DNA of 64,000 bases, from contig CAYODJ010000004.1 of the NCBI GenBank assembly GCA_964402715.1, positions 36,341-100,340 on the forward strand, in the 5' to 3' direction. The notes under the pieces are model-generated. The model searched no databases and was not told the DNA's origin. It worked only from the letters and a program-made list of their open reading frames with translations. Source of the stretch: CALXOD01 sp964402715 (GTDB taxonomy: Bacteria > Verrucomicrobiota > Lentisphaeria > Victivallales > Victivallaceae). The position numbers and the translations under genes are program-made. Shown piece by piece: positions 17,367-25,500 of this stretch (within the stretch, counting starts at the first letter, position 1; each line of letters begins with the position of its first letter).

Positions 17367-17708
17367 TCAGCGGCCTTCCTTGACACGCGCCGCCTTGCCG
17401 ACCTTGCTGCGCAGATAGTACAGCTTGGCGCGGCGCACCCGCCCCTTGCGGGCGACCTCGATGCGGTCGATGCGCGGGCTGTGCAGCGGGAAGACGCGCT
17501 CAACCCCGCTGCCGGCGGTCACCCGCCGCACCGTGAAAGTCTCCTCGATTCCGGTTCCGCGCCGGGCGATCACCGTGCCGGCGAACAGCTGGATGCGCTC
17601 GGTCGAGCCCTCCACGATCTTCACGTAGACCTTGACCGTGTCGCCGACGGAGAAGTCGACAACATCACTTTTGAGCTGCTCGTTGCGAATTTTGTCCACT
17701 ATGTTCAT
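17367..17708 (-). CDS. rplS: Ribosomal protein L19
   Basis: 113 residues, normal length, with the conserved core FSVGDTVKVYVKIVEG, the FAGTVIARRG turn and the C-terminal GRVRRAKLYYLR. The ATG at 17708 has GGAGGAAG at a good distance. This start lies 44 bases inside the end of trmD, in another frame. The frame would allow a start five codons earlier (17723), but the ribosome-binding site argues against it. Confidence 0.97.
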   Translation of the reverse strand: MNIVDKIRNEQLKSDVVDFSVGDTVKVYVKIVEGSTERIQLFAGTVIARRGTGIEETFTVRRVTAGSGVERVFPLHSPRIDRIEVARKGRVRRAKLYYLRSKVGKAARVKEGR

Positions 17709-18414
17709 CGCCACTTCCTCCATGTTTCTTCACTGTTTGCAAATACCGCTCCCACAAGTCCGGCCGCCGCTCCCTCGTCAGACGCTCCGACTCGCCGCGC
17801 CTCCATTCCTCGATGCGGCGGTGATCGCCGGAGAGGAGCACCTCCGGCACCGTCCGTCCCGAGAACTCGGGGGGACGCGTGTACTGCGGATACTCCAGCA
17901 GCCCCGTCGCGAACGACTCGTCCGCCGACGACTCGGAGCTTCCCAGCGCACCCGGCAGCAGCCGGACCACCGCGTCGATCATCACCATGGCGGCGAGATT
18001 GCCGCTGGTCAGCACCATGTCGCCGATGGAATACTCGCGGTCGACGAACAGATCGACCGCCCGCTGATCCACACCCTCGTAATGACCGCACACCACCAGC
18101 AGGTGCCGCCGCCGGCTGAGCTCGTCCGCCGCCCTCTGATCGAAAGGAACCCCCCTCGGCGAAGTCAGCAGCACCAGCGTGTCGTCGCCGCGCAGATCCG
18201 CGATCGCGTCGGCGAGCACCTCGACTTTCATCAGCATGCCCGGCCCGCCTCCGTAGGGCTTGTCGTCCACCGTCCCGCGCCGGTCTCCGGCGTACCGCCG
18301 CAGATCCACCGCGGCGATCTCCACCAGGCCGTTCCTGATCGCGCGGCCGACGATGCTCCCGCCCAGCGGTCCCGGATACATCTCCGGGAAAAGCGTCAGC
18401 ACGTCGATCTTCAA
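17665..18414 (-). CDS. trmD: tRNA (guanine-N1)-methyltransferase
   Basis: 249 residues. It methylates G37 next to the anticodon, using SAM bound in a trefoil knot. The N-terminus MKIDVLTLFPEMY, the YGGGPGML motif and the knot region SIGDMVLTSGNLAAM are intact. The start is TTG at 18414, four bases before the khpA stop; no ATG fits the family's N-terminus. The last ~15 residues are read through the start of rplS, a 44-base overlap that probably couples the two genes. Confidence 0.95.
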   Translation of the reverse strand: MKIDVLTLFPEMYPGPLGGSIVGRAIRNGLVEIAAVDLRRYAGDRRGTVDDKPYGGGPGMLMKVEVLADAIADLRGDDTLVLLTSPRGVPFDQRAADELSRRRHLLVVCGHYEGVDQRAVDLFVDREYSIGDMVLTSGNLAAMVMIDAVVRLLPGALGSSESSADESFATGLLEYPQYTRPPEFSGRTVPEVLLSGDHRRIEEWRRGESERLTRERRPDLWERYLQTVKKHGGSGDEHSGQNSQRAAQK

Positions 18415-18418
18415 TTTC

Positions 18419-18736
18419 TCAATCAGCCACTTCCACCGAGACGCGCTGCCGCATGCGGCCGGCCGCTCCGCTCACCAGAGAACGTATGGCCATGATGGTC
18501 TTGCCCCGCTTGCCTACAATCTTGCCGATGTCTTCCTTGCGGCAGCTGATCCGGATGACGTAGCTGCCCGACTTCTCCTCGCAGCTCACACGGACGTCGT
18601 CCGGGGCGTCGACCAGCGCCCGCGCCACGTATCCCACGAAACCCTCCAGGTCGCGAACGCCGCGATCCCCTCCCGCGGCCGGCGCCGCCGTCCTGCCGGA
18701 GCCGCCGGTCAAAAATCTCAAAAATGCCTTAAGCAC
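18419..18736 (-). CDS. khpA: KH-domain RNA-binding protein KhpA
   Basis: 105 residues with one KH domain; the GxxG loop reads GKIVGKRGKTIMAIRSL. Members of this family bind RNA, often paired with KhpB, and affect division or small-RNA biology. The start is GTG with AGGAAAAGAAG upstream. The first ~25 residues (Gly/Ala-rich) are not part of the KH fold. It lies between rpsP and trmD, the usual place for this gene. Confidence 0.92.
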   Translation of the reverse strand: MLKAFLRFLTGGSGRTAAPAAGGDRGVRDLEGFVGYVARALVDAPDDVRVSCEEKSGSYVIRISCRKEDIGKIVGKRGKTIMAIRSLVSGAAGRMRQRVSVEVAD

Positions 18737-18801
18737 CTTCTTTTCCTCACCCTCGTAATTGCCGGGGGCGCCCGTCCGGCCGGACGGGCGTCTCCGCGAT
18801 G

Positions 18802-19149
18802 TTATTCCTGGGCGTCTCCGGACTTCTCTCCGGCGGACGCCTCGGCCTTGGCCTTCTCGGCCGCGGCCAGAGCCTTCTTGGAAGGCTTGACCGGCTTCAC
18901 CTTGTCCTTGAGCGACACGCCCTTGGCCGCGCGGCCGGCGATGGCGGCGACGGTCTCCGAGACCGCGGCTCCGACGCCTTTCCAGTAATTGAACCTCTCG
19001 AGAGCGATCTTCTCGTCCTTGTGCCGCGGATCATAGAAGCCGAGCTCCTCGATCGCCCTGCCGTCGCGGCTCGAGCGTCCGTCCATCACCACAATGCGGA
19101 AACAGCTGACGTTCCTGGTGCCCGTCCTCTTCAGTCTGATTCTTACCAT
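18802..19149 (-). CDS. rpsP: Ribosomal protein S16
   Basis: 115 residues. The first ~80 form the standard S16 fold (MVRIRLKRTG, DGRAIEELGFYDP). The remainder is a Lys/Ala/Glu-rich tail (about 85-115), seen in some lineages. AGAAGG precedes the ATG by five bases. It is the first gene of rpsP-khpA-trmD-rplS-rnhB. Confidence 0.97.
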   Translation of the reverse strand: MVRIRLKRTGTRNVSCFRIVVMDGRSSRDGRAIEELGFYDPRHKDEKIALERFNYWKGVGAAVSETVAAIAGRAAKGVSLKDKVKPVKPSKKALAAAEKAKAEASAGEKSGDAQE

Positions 19150-19356
19150 AGTGCCTTCTCTGTCCTAGAATTTTCGTCACGGGCGGCGGCGCGGACCGCC
19201 GCCGCAAAACAGCATCGTGCCGCGCCGCGGCGCGCCTCCAGCTACAGGGCGCATCGCGGCAGCTCCATCCCCGCCGCGGCCGCCGCCGCCCGAATCCGGT
19301 TCAGAGGATGAACAACCTGGCTCCGGAGCCGGCGACCGTCTCGACGAAGAATTTCT

Positions 19357-19384
19357 AATATACCCCCGCAATCCGATTCTGCAA
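19357..19384 (-). promoter_or_regulatory. rpsP operon promoter
   Basis: -35 TTGCAG (19379-19384), 16-base spacer, -10 TATATT (19357-19362), reading toward rpsP. It is an AT-rich patch in GC-rich surroundings. Confidence 0.65.
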
Positions 19385-19424
19385 GAAAATTTTCACCGCG
19401 CGGCGGGCATCCCGGCGGCCGCCG

Positions 19425-19453
19425 TTGAAATCTCGCCGCCGCGGCGGTATATT
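19425..19453 (+). promoter_or_regulatory. Promoter for the 19596 gene
   Basis: -35 TTGAAA (19425-19430), 17-base spacer, -10 TATATT (19448-19453), about 140 bases before the ATG. Confidence 0.65.
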
Positions 19454-19595
19454 ACGCACGCAGGGACGACGGGGGCGGTCGCATCCGCCGGCGGGTGACG
19501 TCTCCGCGACCCCGGAAGAACAAACCGTCGGAACCGTCGCGCGGAACGGCCGTCATCGGCCCGGCGGAAACTCAGGACACGGCTAAGGTGGGGAA

Positions 19596-19931
19596 ATGCA
19601 TACACTGCGGGAACTCTTTTCGTTTCAACCCGGAAGTCTGAGCTGGTTCGAAGCCGCCATGCTCATCTGCTTCGCGTCGAGCTGGCCGGCGGCGATCTGG
19701 AAGACCGTGCGCAGCAGGAACCCCGGCGGCAAGAGCGTCACGTTCGCGGTGCTCGTCATCATCGGCTATCTGTGCGGCTGTCTTCACAAGATCTTCTACC
19801 ATCCGGATTTCGTCATCTGGCTCTACGTGCTCAACGGGGCGATGGTGGCGGCCGACATGATTCTGGTTCTCCACTACCGGAGAATGCGCCGGAGGATCAA
19901 TCCCGCCGGCGGCGGTCCGGCGGCGCCATGA
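19596..19931 (+). CDS. Small membrane protein, SemiSWEET/PQ-loop-like
   Basis: 111 residues with three likely membrane helices (about 17-33, 46-65 and 73-93) and a basic C-terminus. The pattern SWPAAIWKTVRSRNPGGKS followed by GYLCGCLHK and an N..MV..D helix resembles a small uncharacterised family related to PQ-loop/SemiSWEET proteins. Three helices per subunit would suit a half-transporter that dimerises. AGGTGGGG precedes the ATG and a good promoter lies upstream. Its last 35 bases overlap the end of prmC on the opposite strand. The transport role is inferred, and no substrate can be proposed. Confidence 0.72.
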   Translation: MHTLRELFSFQPGSLSWFEAAMLICFASSWPAAIWKTVRSRNPGGKSVTFAVLVIIGYLCGCLHKIFYHPDFVIWLYVLNGAMVAADMILVLHYRRMRRRINPAGGGPAAP

Positions 19932-20790
19932 CGCCCCTGACCAGACGGTCCAGTCCGGCGTAGTCGCGCCGCACCGAGACCTCCGAGTAGCCGATTCTCC
20001 TCAGCGCCTCCGCGACCGTCTTCCCCTGACGGCAGCCGATCTCGAAAACGACGCCAGCTCCCGGCTTCAGATGCGGCGGCGCCTGACGCGCCAGCTCAAG
20101 AATGAGACCGGCGCCGTCGTCCGGCGCGACCAGCGCCAGCCTCGGCTCGTAGTCGCGCACCTCCGGCTGCAGACCGGCGTACTCCGACTCGGCGACGTAG
20201 GGGAGATTGGCCGCGATGAAATCGAACCTCTCGCCGGGCTCCAGCGCCGAGAGAAGGTCGCTCCGGCGCAGCGACACGCGATCGCCGAGCCGGTATCTGG
20301 CCCGGTTGGACTCCGCCACCGCCAGAGCCTCCGGACTTATGTCCAGCGCCAGAACCGAGACGTCGTCCCTGGCGCGCGCCACCGACAGCGCGACGGCGCC
20401 GGATCCGGTGCCGACGTCCAGCAGTCTGCCCCCGCGCGGAAGGTCGTCGATCAGAGCCTCGGCCATCAGCTCCGTCTCCGGCCGCGGAATCAGCACGTCC
20501 GGAGTCACCTCCAGCTCGAGATCCATGAAAGCGGCGCGTCCGGCGATGTACTGCAGCGGTTCGCGGCGGCGGCGGCGTGTCACCCACGCCTCCCCGCGCG
20601 CCAGCACGTCCGGTGAAATCGCCTCGGTCCGGCGGATCAGCGGGCGCGGAACCCCGGTCAGCTCGCTGTACATGAGCTCGCTCTCCCTCCCCGCATCCTC
20701 CACGCCGGCGTCTCCGAGCGCGCGCGTCCACCGCGCCAGAGCCGCGCCGACCGTGTCCGCCGCGGGACATGCTCCGTGCGAAGTTTCCAT
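19897..20790 (-). CDS. prmC: Peptide chain release factor N5-glutamine methyltransferase
   Basis: 297 residues, normal for PrmC/HemK, which methylates the GGQ glutamine of release factors. The SAM-binding motif LLDVGTGSGAVALSVA is intact. The substrate motif, usually NPPY, reads NLPY in FIAANLPYVAE. The N-terminal helical domain is present. The start at 20790 follows GGAGGTG by ten bases across a run of eight T; the frame extends further upstream without support. prfA is not in the window. Confidence 0.93.
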   Translation of the reverse strand: METSHGACPAADTVGAALARWTRALGDAGVEDAGRESELMYSELTGVPRPLIRRTEAISPDVLARGEAWVTRRRRREPLQYIAGRAAFMDLELEVTPDVLIPRPETELMAEALIDDLPRGGRLLDVGTGSGAVALSVARARDDVSVLALDISPEALAVAESNRARYRLGDRVSLRRSDLLSALEPGERFDFIAANLPYVAESEYAGLQPEVRDYEPRLALVAPDDGAGLILELARQAPPHLKPGAGVVFEIGCRQGKTVAEALRRIGYSEVSVRRDYAGLDRLVRGVMAPPDRRRRD

Positions 20791-20879
20791 AAAAAAAACG
20801 CACCTCCCCGCGCCGCCCGGGTGCGGCGCGCCTCCGCGAACGCGCATGGACAGGACGGACGGCTCCCGTTCCGCGCGGA

Positions 20880-21125
20880 CTATCTCTCCGAAGCCTCGCC
20901 GAACAGGTCGATGAATTCCTCTCTGGAGAGCTCCGCCAGATTTTTCCCGCGCCTGGCGAGCCCCTCGTTGAACTTCAGCACCGTCTCCGTCATCCGATCA
21001 TGAGTTTCTTCGGATCCCCCCAGCAGGCAGAACTGCTCGCCCCTGGTGATTCTCTGATGTCCGTCGTCGCCGTCAAGCCCCACGCCGAGCAGAAACGCGC
21101 ACCGTTCCGGTTTTGGTTCGTCCAT
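20880..21125 (-). CDS. Small protein of unknown function
   Basis: 81 residues. GAGGGGAA stands before the ATG at 21125. The sequence begins MDEPKPERCAFLLG and has a charged helical second half (ETHDRMTETVLKFNEGL, then ELSREEFIDLF). The GLDGDDGHQRITRG and LLGGSEETH segments look like ordered turns, so this is probably a folded cytosolic protein. It lies 89 bases upstream of prmC in the same direction and may be cotranscribed. A TATATT -10 box (21187-21192) lies upstream with a poor -35. I do not recognise a family. Confidence 0.7.
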   Translation of the reverse strand: MDEPKPERCAFLLGVGLDGDDGHQRITRGEQFCLLGGSEETHDRMTETVLKFNEGLARRGKNLAELSREEFIDLFGEASER

Positions 21126-21230
21126 GCCTGTTCCCCTCAAAGTTTTTCCGGCGGTTCATCACCACGATCCGCTTCCGTCCGCACCCAATATAACGCCGCG
21201 CCGGCAAAAGTCCAGCGGCCGACGGCCGGC

Positions 21231-21259
21231 TTGCATTTGCCGGCGCCGCAGTGTAGATT
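21231..21259 (+). promoter_or_regulatory. fabD-fabG promoter
   Basis: -35 TTGCAT (21231-21236), 17-base spacer, -10 TAGATT (21254-21259), about 130 bases before fabD. Confidence 0.55.
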
Positions 21260-21386
21260 ACGGCGTGTTTTTTCCGTCCGTTTTTTCCGCAGAACCGCGG
21301 AAGGCGGCCGGTTAACTTCTAATCTAAAAACCGACCGACGGCCGGCGCCGCGCCGCCGCGGCGGCAGGCGCTGGAGTGACAGGATC

Positions 21387-22301
21387 ATGAGAGATTTCTT
21401 CGTTTTCGCCGGACAGGGGGCTCAGGCCGTCGGCATGGGCAGGGATTTCGCGGAAATGAGCGCGCCCGCCGCCCGCATCTTCGAGGAGGCCGACTCCGTG
21501 CTGGGCTATCCGCTCAGCGAAATCTGCTTCGGCGGTCCCGCGGAGAGACTGACCGAAACCCGCCACTGCCAGACGGCGATCTACACCGTCAGCTGCGCGG
21601 CGCTGGCCGCCTTCAGGGACAGATTCCCCGGAGTCCGTCCGAGCGGATGCGCGGGGCTGAGCCTGGGCGAATACGCCGCCCTGTACGCGGCCGGAGCTTT
21701 CTCTTTCGCCGACGGACTGCGTCTGCTGTCCAGACGCGCCGAACTCATGGACCGCGCCTGCCGTGACGCCGACGGCGGCATGGCGTCGGTTCTCGGCAGC
21801 GATCCGGCCGTGATCGGCGAGGTCTGCGCCCTGTGCGGCGTCGACGTGGCCAACTACAACAGTCCCGGACAGATCGTCATCAGCGGCGCCTCGGAGAATC
21901 TGAAACGGGCGGTGACCGAACTCAAGACGAGAGGCATGCGCAAGGTGATTGTGCTCAACGTCGCCGGCGCCTTCCATTCGCGGCTGATGCGCCGGGCCGG
22001 CGAAGATCTGAGACCGGTTCTCGAACAGGCTCCGATCCGGATGCCTGAGATCCCGGTCTGGCACAACTTCACCGCGGCGCCGGCGGACTCCGTCGGCGCG
22101 ATCCGCGACAATCTGGCCAGTCAGGTGGCGGGAAGCGTCCGCTGGGAGGAGTGCGTCCGCGGGATGGTCGCCGCCGGCGGCGGCCGCATGATCGAGTTCG
22201 GACCCGGCTCCGTGCTCACCGGGCTGATGCGGCGCACCATGCCGGAGATTCCGACCGTCAACATCAACTGCGCGGACTCGCTGTCCGCGTATGCTCGGTA
22301 A
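21387..22301 (+). CDS. fabD: Malonyl-CoA:ACP transacylase
   Basis: 304 residues, normal length. It loads malonyl groups onto acyl carrier protein for fatty-acid synthesis. The N-terminal FVFAGQGAQ motif, the nucleophile elbow GLSLGEYAAL (more often GHSLGE) and the catalytic His in GAFHSRLM are present. The frame is open far upstream, but the family start MRDFFVFAGQ at 21387 is clear. It is followed by fabG 64 bases later; fabH, acpP and fabF are not in the window. Confidence 0.96.
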   Translation: MRDFFVFAGQGAQAVGMGRDFAEMSAPAARIFEEADSVLGYPLSEICFGGPAERLTETRHCQTAIYTVSCAALAAFRDRFPGVRPSGCAGLSLGEYAALYAAGAFSFADGLRLLSRRAELMDRACRDADGGMASVLGSDPAVIGEVCALCGVDVANYNSPGQIVISGASENLKRAVTELKTRGMRKVIVLNVAGAFHSRLMRRAGEDLRPVLEQAPIRMPEIPVWHNFTAAPADSVGAIRDNLASQVAGSVRWEECVRGMVAAGGGRMIEFGPGSVLTGLMRRTMPEIPTVNINCADSLSAYAR

Positions 22302-22365
22302 ACCGCGGGAGACGTGGACGGCCCGCACGGTTCTCAACGAAAACACGAAAGGAACAGCTGCCATC

Positions 22366-23118
22366 ATGAGTCAGGAAAAACGTCTGGAGGGCAAGGTCGC
22401 CCTGATAACCGGAGGAGCGCGCGGCATCGGCAAGGCCATCTGTGAGCGTCTCGCCTCCGAGGGAGCAAAGCTCGCCATCGTCGACGTCATGCTCGACAGG
22501 GCGCAGCAGACCGCCGACGAATTCACGTCGCGCGGCGTCGAGGCGCGCGCCTACTCAGGCGACGTGTCGAAAATGGCGGACGCCGAATCCACCGTCGCCG
22601 CCGCAGTCGCCGACTTCGGACGCCTGGACATCCTGGTCAACAACGCCGGCATAACCAAGGACACGCTGATCATGCGCATGAGCGAGGAGCAGTGGGACGC
22701 GGTCATCTCGGTCAACCTCAAGGGTACTTTCAACTTCACCAAGGCCGCCTGCCGCGTCATGATGAAGCAGCGTTCCGGCAAAATCGTCAACATCGCCTCG
22801 GTGGTGGGACGCATGGGCAACGTCGGACAGGCCAACTACGCCGCGTCCAAGGCCGGAGTGATCGCCCTGGCCAAGACCACCGCCAAGGAGTTCGCATCCC
22901 GCAACATCCAGGTGAACGCGGTCGCTCCCGGCTACATCATCACCGACATGACCGCCAAACTCACGCAGCAGGCGACCGAATCCTTCCTCTCCATAACCCC
23001 GGCCAGGCGCGGCGGAACCCCGCAGGATGTGGCCAACGTCGTGTTCTTCCTCTGCTCGCCGGACTCGGATTTCGTGACCGGCCAGGTGATCAACGTCGAC
23101 GGAGGTCTGCTGATGTAG
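22366..23118 (+). CDS. fabG: 3-oxoacyl-ACP reductase
   Basis: 250 residues, a short-chain dehydrogenase. It uses NADPH to reduce 3-oxoacyl-ACP. The cofactor motif is GGARGIGKAI, NNAGIT is present, and the Ser/Tyr/Lys triad lies in IASVVGRMGN and YAASKAG. AAAGGAA lies about 12 bases before the ATG. The position after fabD supports the FabG call over other SDRs. An intrinsic terminator follows. Confidence 0.95.
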   Translation: MSQEKRLEGKVALITGGARGIGKAICERLASEGAKLAIVDVMLDRAQQTADEFTSRGVEARAYSGDVSKMADAESTVAAAVADFGRLDILVNNAGITKDTLIMRMSEEQWDAVISVNLKGTFNFTKAACRVMMKQRSGKIVNIASVVGRMGNVGQANYAASKAGVIALAKTTAKEFASRNIQVNAVAPGYIITDMTAKLTQQATESFLSITPARRGGTPQDVANVVFFLCSPDSDFVTGQVINVDGGLLM

Positions 23119-23151
23119 CGTCGGCGCCGCCTCTCATGCGGTAACGGAACT

Positions 23152-23195
23152 CCGCGATCCGCGACGCACCGCCGCGTCCGGATCGCGGATTTTTT
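23152..23195 (+). terminator. Intrinsic terminator after fabG
   Basis: CCGCGATCCG (23152-23161) pairs perfectly with CGGATCGCGG (23179-23188), followed by A and six T. Confidence 0.88.
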
Positions 23196-23228
23196 CATGT
23201 CTGCGGCGGCCTGCGGCAGCGGATCGCA

Positions 23229-24419
23229 TCAACGCACCGTCAGCTCCAGGGAGCCGTCGGCCAGACGGGCGGTCAGCTCCGCGCCGGATCTCTGTCCGCG
23301 AGCGGACACGACCGGATGTCCGTTAGCATCGGTGAGAATGGCATAACCGCGCTCCAGCTGCCGGCGCGGATCCAGAATCCGCAGACGTCCCTCAAGCTCA
23401 TTCAGAACATGATCGCCGTCCTTGAGCGACCGCTTCGCCTCCGTCGCCATCCGCGACTGCAGAGCATCCAGATCCCTGCCGCGCATGCGCAGCTGATACC
23501 GCGGCTCCTGAAAGCATTTTTTCCCCGCCAGATTCGCCAGCGCACCGCGCACCTCGGAAAGCCGCATCTTCACCGCGCCGAGCATTCCCCGCCCGAGACG
23601 GGACAGCGTCTCCACCATTTCTTCGCGCCGCCCGATCACCATCTCCGCGGCGGCGGTCGGGGTCGCCGCCCGCGCATCCGCGACGAAGTCGCAGATGGTG
23701 AAGTCGATCTCGTGCCCGACGGCGCTGATGACCGGAATCCGGCTGGAGGCGACGGCGCGAGCGAGCGCCTCGTCGTTGAACGACCAGAGATCCTCGGCGC
23801 TCCCGCCGCCGCGGGTGATCACCAGCACATCCACGCCCCCGACGCGGTTGAAGAAGCTGACGCCGGACGCCAGCTGGGCCGCGGAGAACGCCCCCTGCAC
23901 CTGCGCCGGATAAATCATGATGCTCAGATCGCTGAAACGCTGGTCCACAATCTTCAGGAAATCACGGATCGCGGCCCCCGTCGGGCTGGTTATCACCCCC
24001 ACCGCCCGCGGCAGCGCCGGAATCGGCCGCTTCCTCGCCTCGTCGAACAGCCCTTCCCGTTTGAGCTTGCCCTTGAGCTCCTCGAACCGGCGCTGCATCT
24101 CGCCCAGCCCGGCCGGACGGATCGTCCTGATGTAAAACCTGTACAAGCCGCGGACAATGTGCACATCCAGACGTCCGTACGTTTCGATCCTGTCTCCGTT
24201 CTTCAGCCGCAGATCGCGGACGGCGCCCGCGCCGCCGAAATAGACCGCGCCGATCTGGCTGCGTTCATCCTTGAGCTGAAAAAAAACGTGCCCGCTATCA
24301 TATATTTTGAGATCGCTGACCTCTCCGCGGAGCCAGAACGGCGAAAAGCTGTTCTCGACAAGCTCCTTCATCGCGCCGTTGACGTCGCTGACGCTCCACA
24401 CCGTGTCGCGGTCCGTCAT
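23229..24419 (-). CDS. xseA: Exodeoxyribonuclease VII large subunit
   Basis: 396 residues, slightly short for XseA. It degrades single-stranded DNA in both directions as a complex with XseB. The N-terminal OB-fold (SFSPFWLRGEVSDLK, then HVFFQLKDE) and the catalytic region (GVITSPTGAAIRDFL, TRGGGSAEDLW, SAVGHEIDFT) are conserved. The ATG at 24419 overlaps the stop of the protease gene (ATGA). No xseB-like small gene is visible nearby, so the small subunit must be elsewhere. Confidence 0.95.
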   Translation of the reverse strand: MTDRDTVWSVSDVNGAMKELVENSFSPFWLRGEVSDLKIYDSGHVFFQLKDERSQIGAVYFGGAGAVRDLRLKNGDRIETYGRLDVHIVRGLYRFYIRTIRPAGLGEMQRRFEELKGKLKREGLFDEARKRPIPALPRAVGVITSPTGAAIRDFLKIVDQRFSDLSIMIYPAQVQGAFSAAQLASGVSFFNRVGGVDVLVITRGGGSAEDLWSFNDEALARAVASSRIPVISAVGHEIDFTICDFVADARAATPTAAAEMVIGRREEMVETLSRLGRGMLGAVKMRLSEVRGALANLAGKKCFQEPRYQLRMRGRDLDALQSRMATEAKRSLKDGDHVLNELEGRLRILDPRRQLERGYAILTDANGHPVVSARGQRSGAELTARLADGSLELTVR

Positions 24420-25057
24420 GCCGTCACCCCCCCGAACGCCGCCAGACAGCCGCGGAACAGACCGCCGGTCAGCAGCTCTCCGAGCCGGTACAGCCACGGC
24501 AGACCGCAGACGAGCAGCACCATCAGGATGAACAGCGCCCCGCGGACCGCCTCGGAGCCGACCCGCACGCCGTCCGGAAAAAACGAATCGACCACCGCCC
24601 AGCCGTCCAGACCCGGCACCGGCAGAAGATTGAAGAGCAGCAGCACCGCATTGAGCATGGCTCCGTTCAGCAGCGTGGTCATCGCGAACCCGGCCGAGGA
24701 TCCGGCGCGGAACAGCAGCGCGGCCGACAGCGTGAACGCGACGAATAGACCGAGATTCGCGGCTGGGCCGGCGAGAGCCACCAGTGCGCGGCTGTACCTG
24801 TGACGGAGCCGCGATCTGTCCACCGGCACCTCGCCCCAGGCGATGCCGATCAGCAGCAGCGCGATCAGCGAGAAGAGCCCCATCTGGCGCAGGGGGTTCA
24901 GCGTCAGGTGCCCCCTGTCGGCTGCGGTGGAATCGCCCTGCAGCAGCGCCGCGTACGCGTGGAGACACTCGTGCAGACAGACGGAGAAGACGACCAGCAG
25001 CAGAACCGCCGCGAACATCCGCGGATTCTCAAAGAGCTGAGTGATGAACAACGACAT
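24416..25057 (-). CDS. Site-2 protease family (M50) membrane metalloprotease
   Basis: 213 residues with about five to six membrane helices. The zinc motif is HECLHAY (HExxH), followed by HLTLNPLRQMG and, later, LLPVPGLDGW, whose Asp is the third ligand. This is the compact M50 subgroup without PDZ domain. The frame extends upstream to 25507, but MSLFITQLFENP at 25057 is the sensible start. Physiological substrates of this subgroup are unknown. It overlaps xseA by four bases. Confidence 0.9.
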   Translation of the reverse strand: MSLFITQLFENPRMFAAVLLLVVFSVCLHECLHAYAALLQGDSTAADRGHLTLNPLRQMGLFSLIALLLIGIAWGEVPVDRSRLRHRYSRALVALAGPAANLGLFVAFTLSAALLFRAGSSAGFAMTTLLNGAMLNAVLLLFNLLPVPGLDGWAVVDSFFPDGVRVGSEAVRGALFILMVLLVCGLPWLYRLGELLTGGLFRGCLAAFGGVTA

Positions 25058-25074
25058 GCCGCGCCGCCCTCCTC

Positions 25075-25395
25075 CTATTCGTCCCCGACGGACACGCTCC
25101 AGTACTGGAAGGCGGGGGTCTCGTACGGGTGCGCCGCCCGCAGCGCGCGGACGATCTCCGGCATGCGCTCCGTCGGACAGAGCATCTCCAGCTTGACTTC
25201 TCGCACATGCTCGATCCTGCCCTGCGCTCCGACGAAAGGCGCGCTCCCGGGCAGAGGCTCGAACTGTCCGACGCCGTCGGTCTGCCAGCAGCAGCCGCGG
25301 TAGCATCCGAGTGCTCCGGCTCCGGCACCGAACAGCGCCGCCTTCACCGCCTCGACGTAATCGGACGGCACGTAGACTTCCAGTTTCGAATACAT
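25075..25395 (-). CDS. YqfO/NIF3-insert-like small protein
   Basis: 106 residues. The start MYSKLEVYVPSDYVEAV, the GCYRGCCWQTDGVGQF segment and the C-terminal RALRAAHPYETPAFQYW match the stand-alone form of the CutA-like domain that is inserted in some NIF3/YqfO proteins. The family is found widely but has no settled function; metal or nucleotide binding has been suggested. GGAGGAT precedes the ATG at 25395. It is the first gene of a group with the M50 protease and xseA. Confidence 0.82.
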   Translation of the reverse strand: MYSKLEVYVPSDYVEAVKAALFGAGAGALGCYRGCCWQTDGVGQFEPLPGSAPFVGAQGRIEHVREVKLEMLCPTERMPEIVRALRAAHPYETPAFQYWSVSVGDE

Positions 25396-25423
25396 ATTGA
25401 CGTCGATCCTCCGCCGGCGCGTC

Positions 25424-25452
25424 TTGCTTTTTCGGCGATTCTGCAATAAAAT
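25424..25452 (+). promoter_or_regulatory. Promoter for the 25501 pseudopilin
   Basis: -35 TTGCTT (25424-25429), 17-base spacer, -10 TAAAAT (25447-25452), about 50 bases before the ATG. Its -10 overlaps that of the divergent promoter. Confidence 0.65.
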
Positions 25453-25478
25453 ATAGAATATATCGGGAACGCGTCCAA
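25450..25478 (-). promoter_or_regulatory. Promoter for the YqfO-like/M50/xseA group
   Basis: -35 TTGGAC (25473-25478), 17-base spacer, -10 TATATT (25450-25455). The -10 shares bases 25450-25452 with the plus-strand -10, so the two promoters should compete for polymerase. Confidence 0.6.
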
Positions 25479-25500
25479 TACAATTCTGGAGACCGCAAAA

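Larger units (their letters stand above)
19150..19595. other. Divergent intergenic region (446 bases)
   Basis: Between rpsP (minus) and a small membrane-protein gene (plus). It contains one well-formed promoter for each direction, with TATATT -10 boxes 86 bases apart. The rpsP mRNA would have a leader of about 200 bases. I saw no protein frame or RNA family I can defend. Confidence 0.6.
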
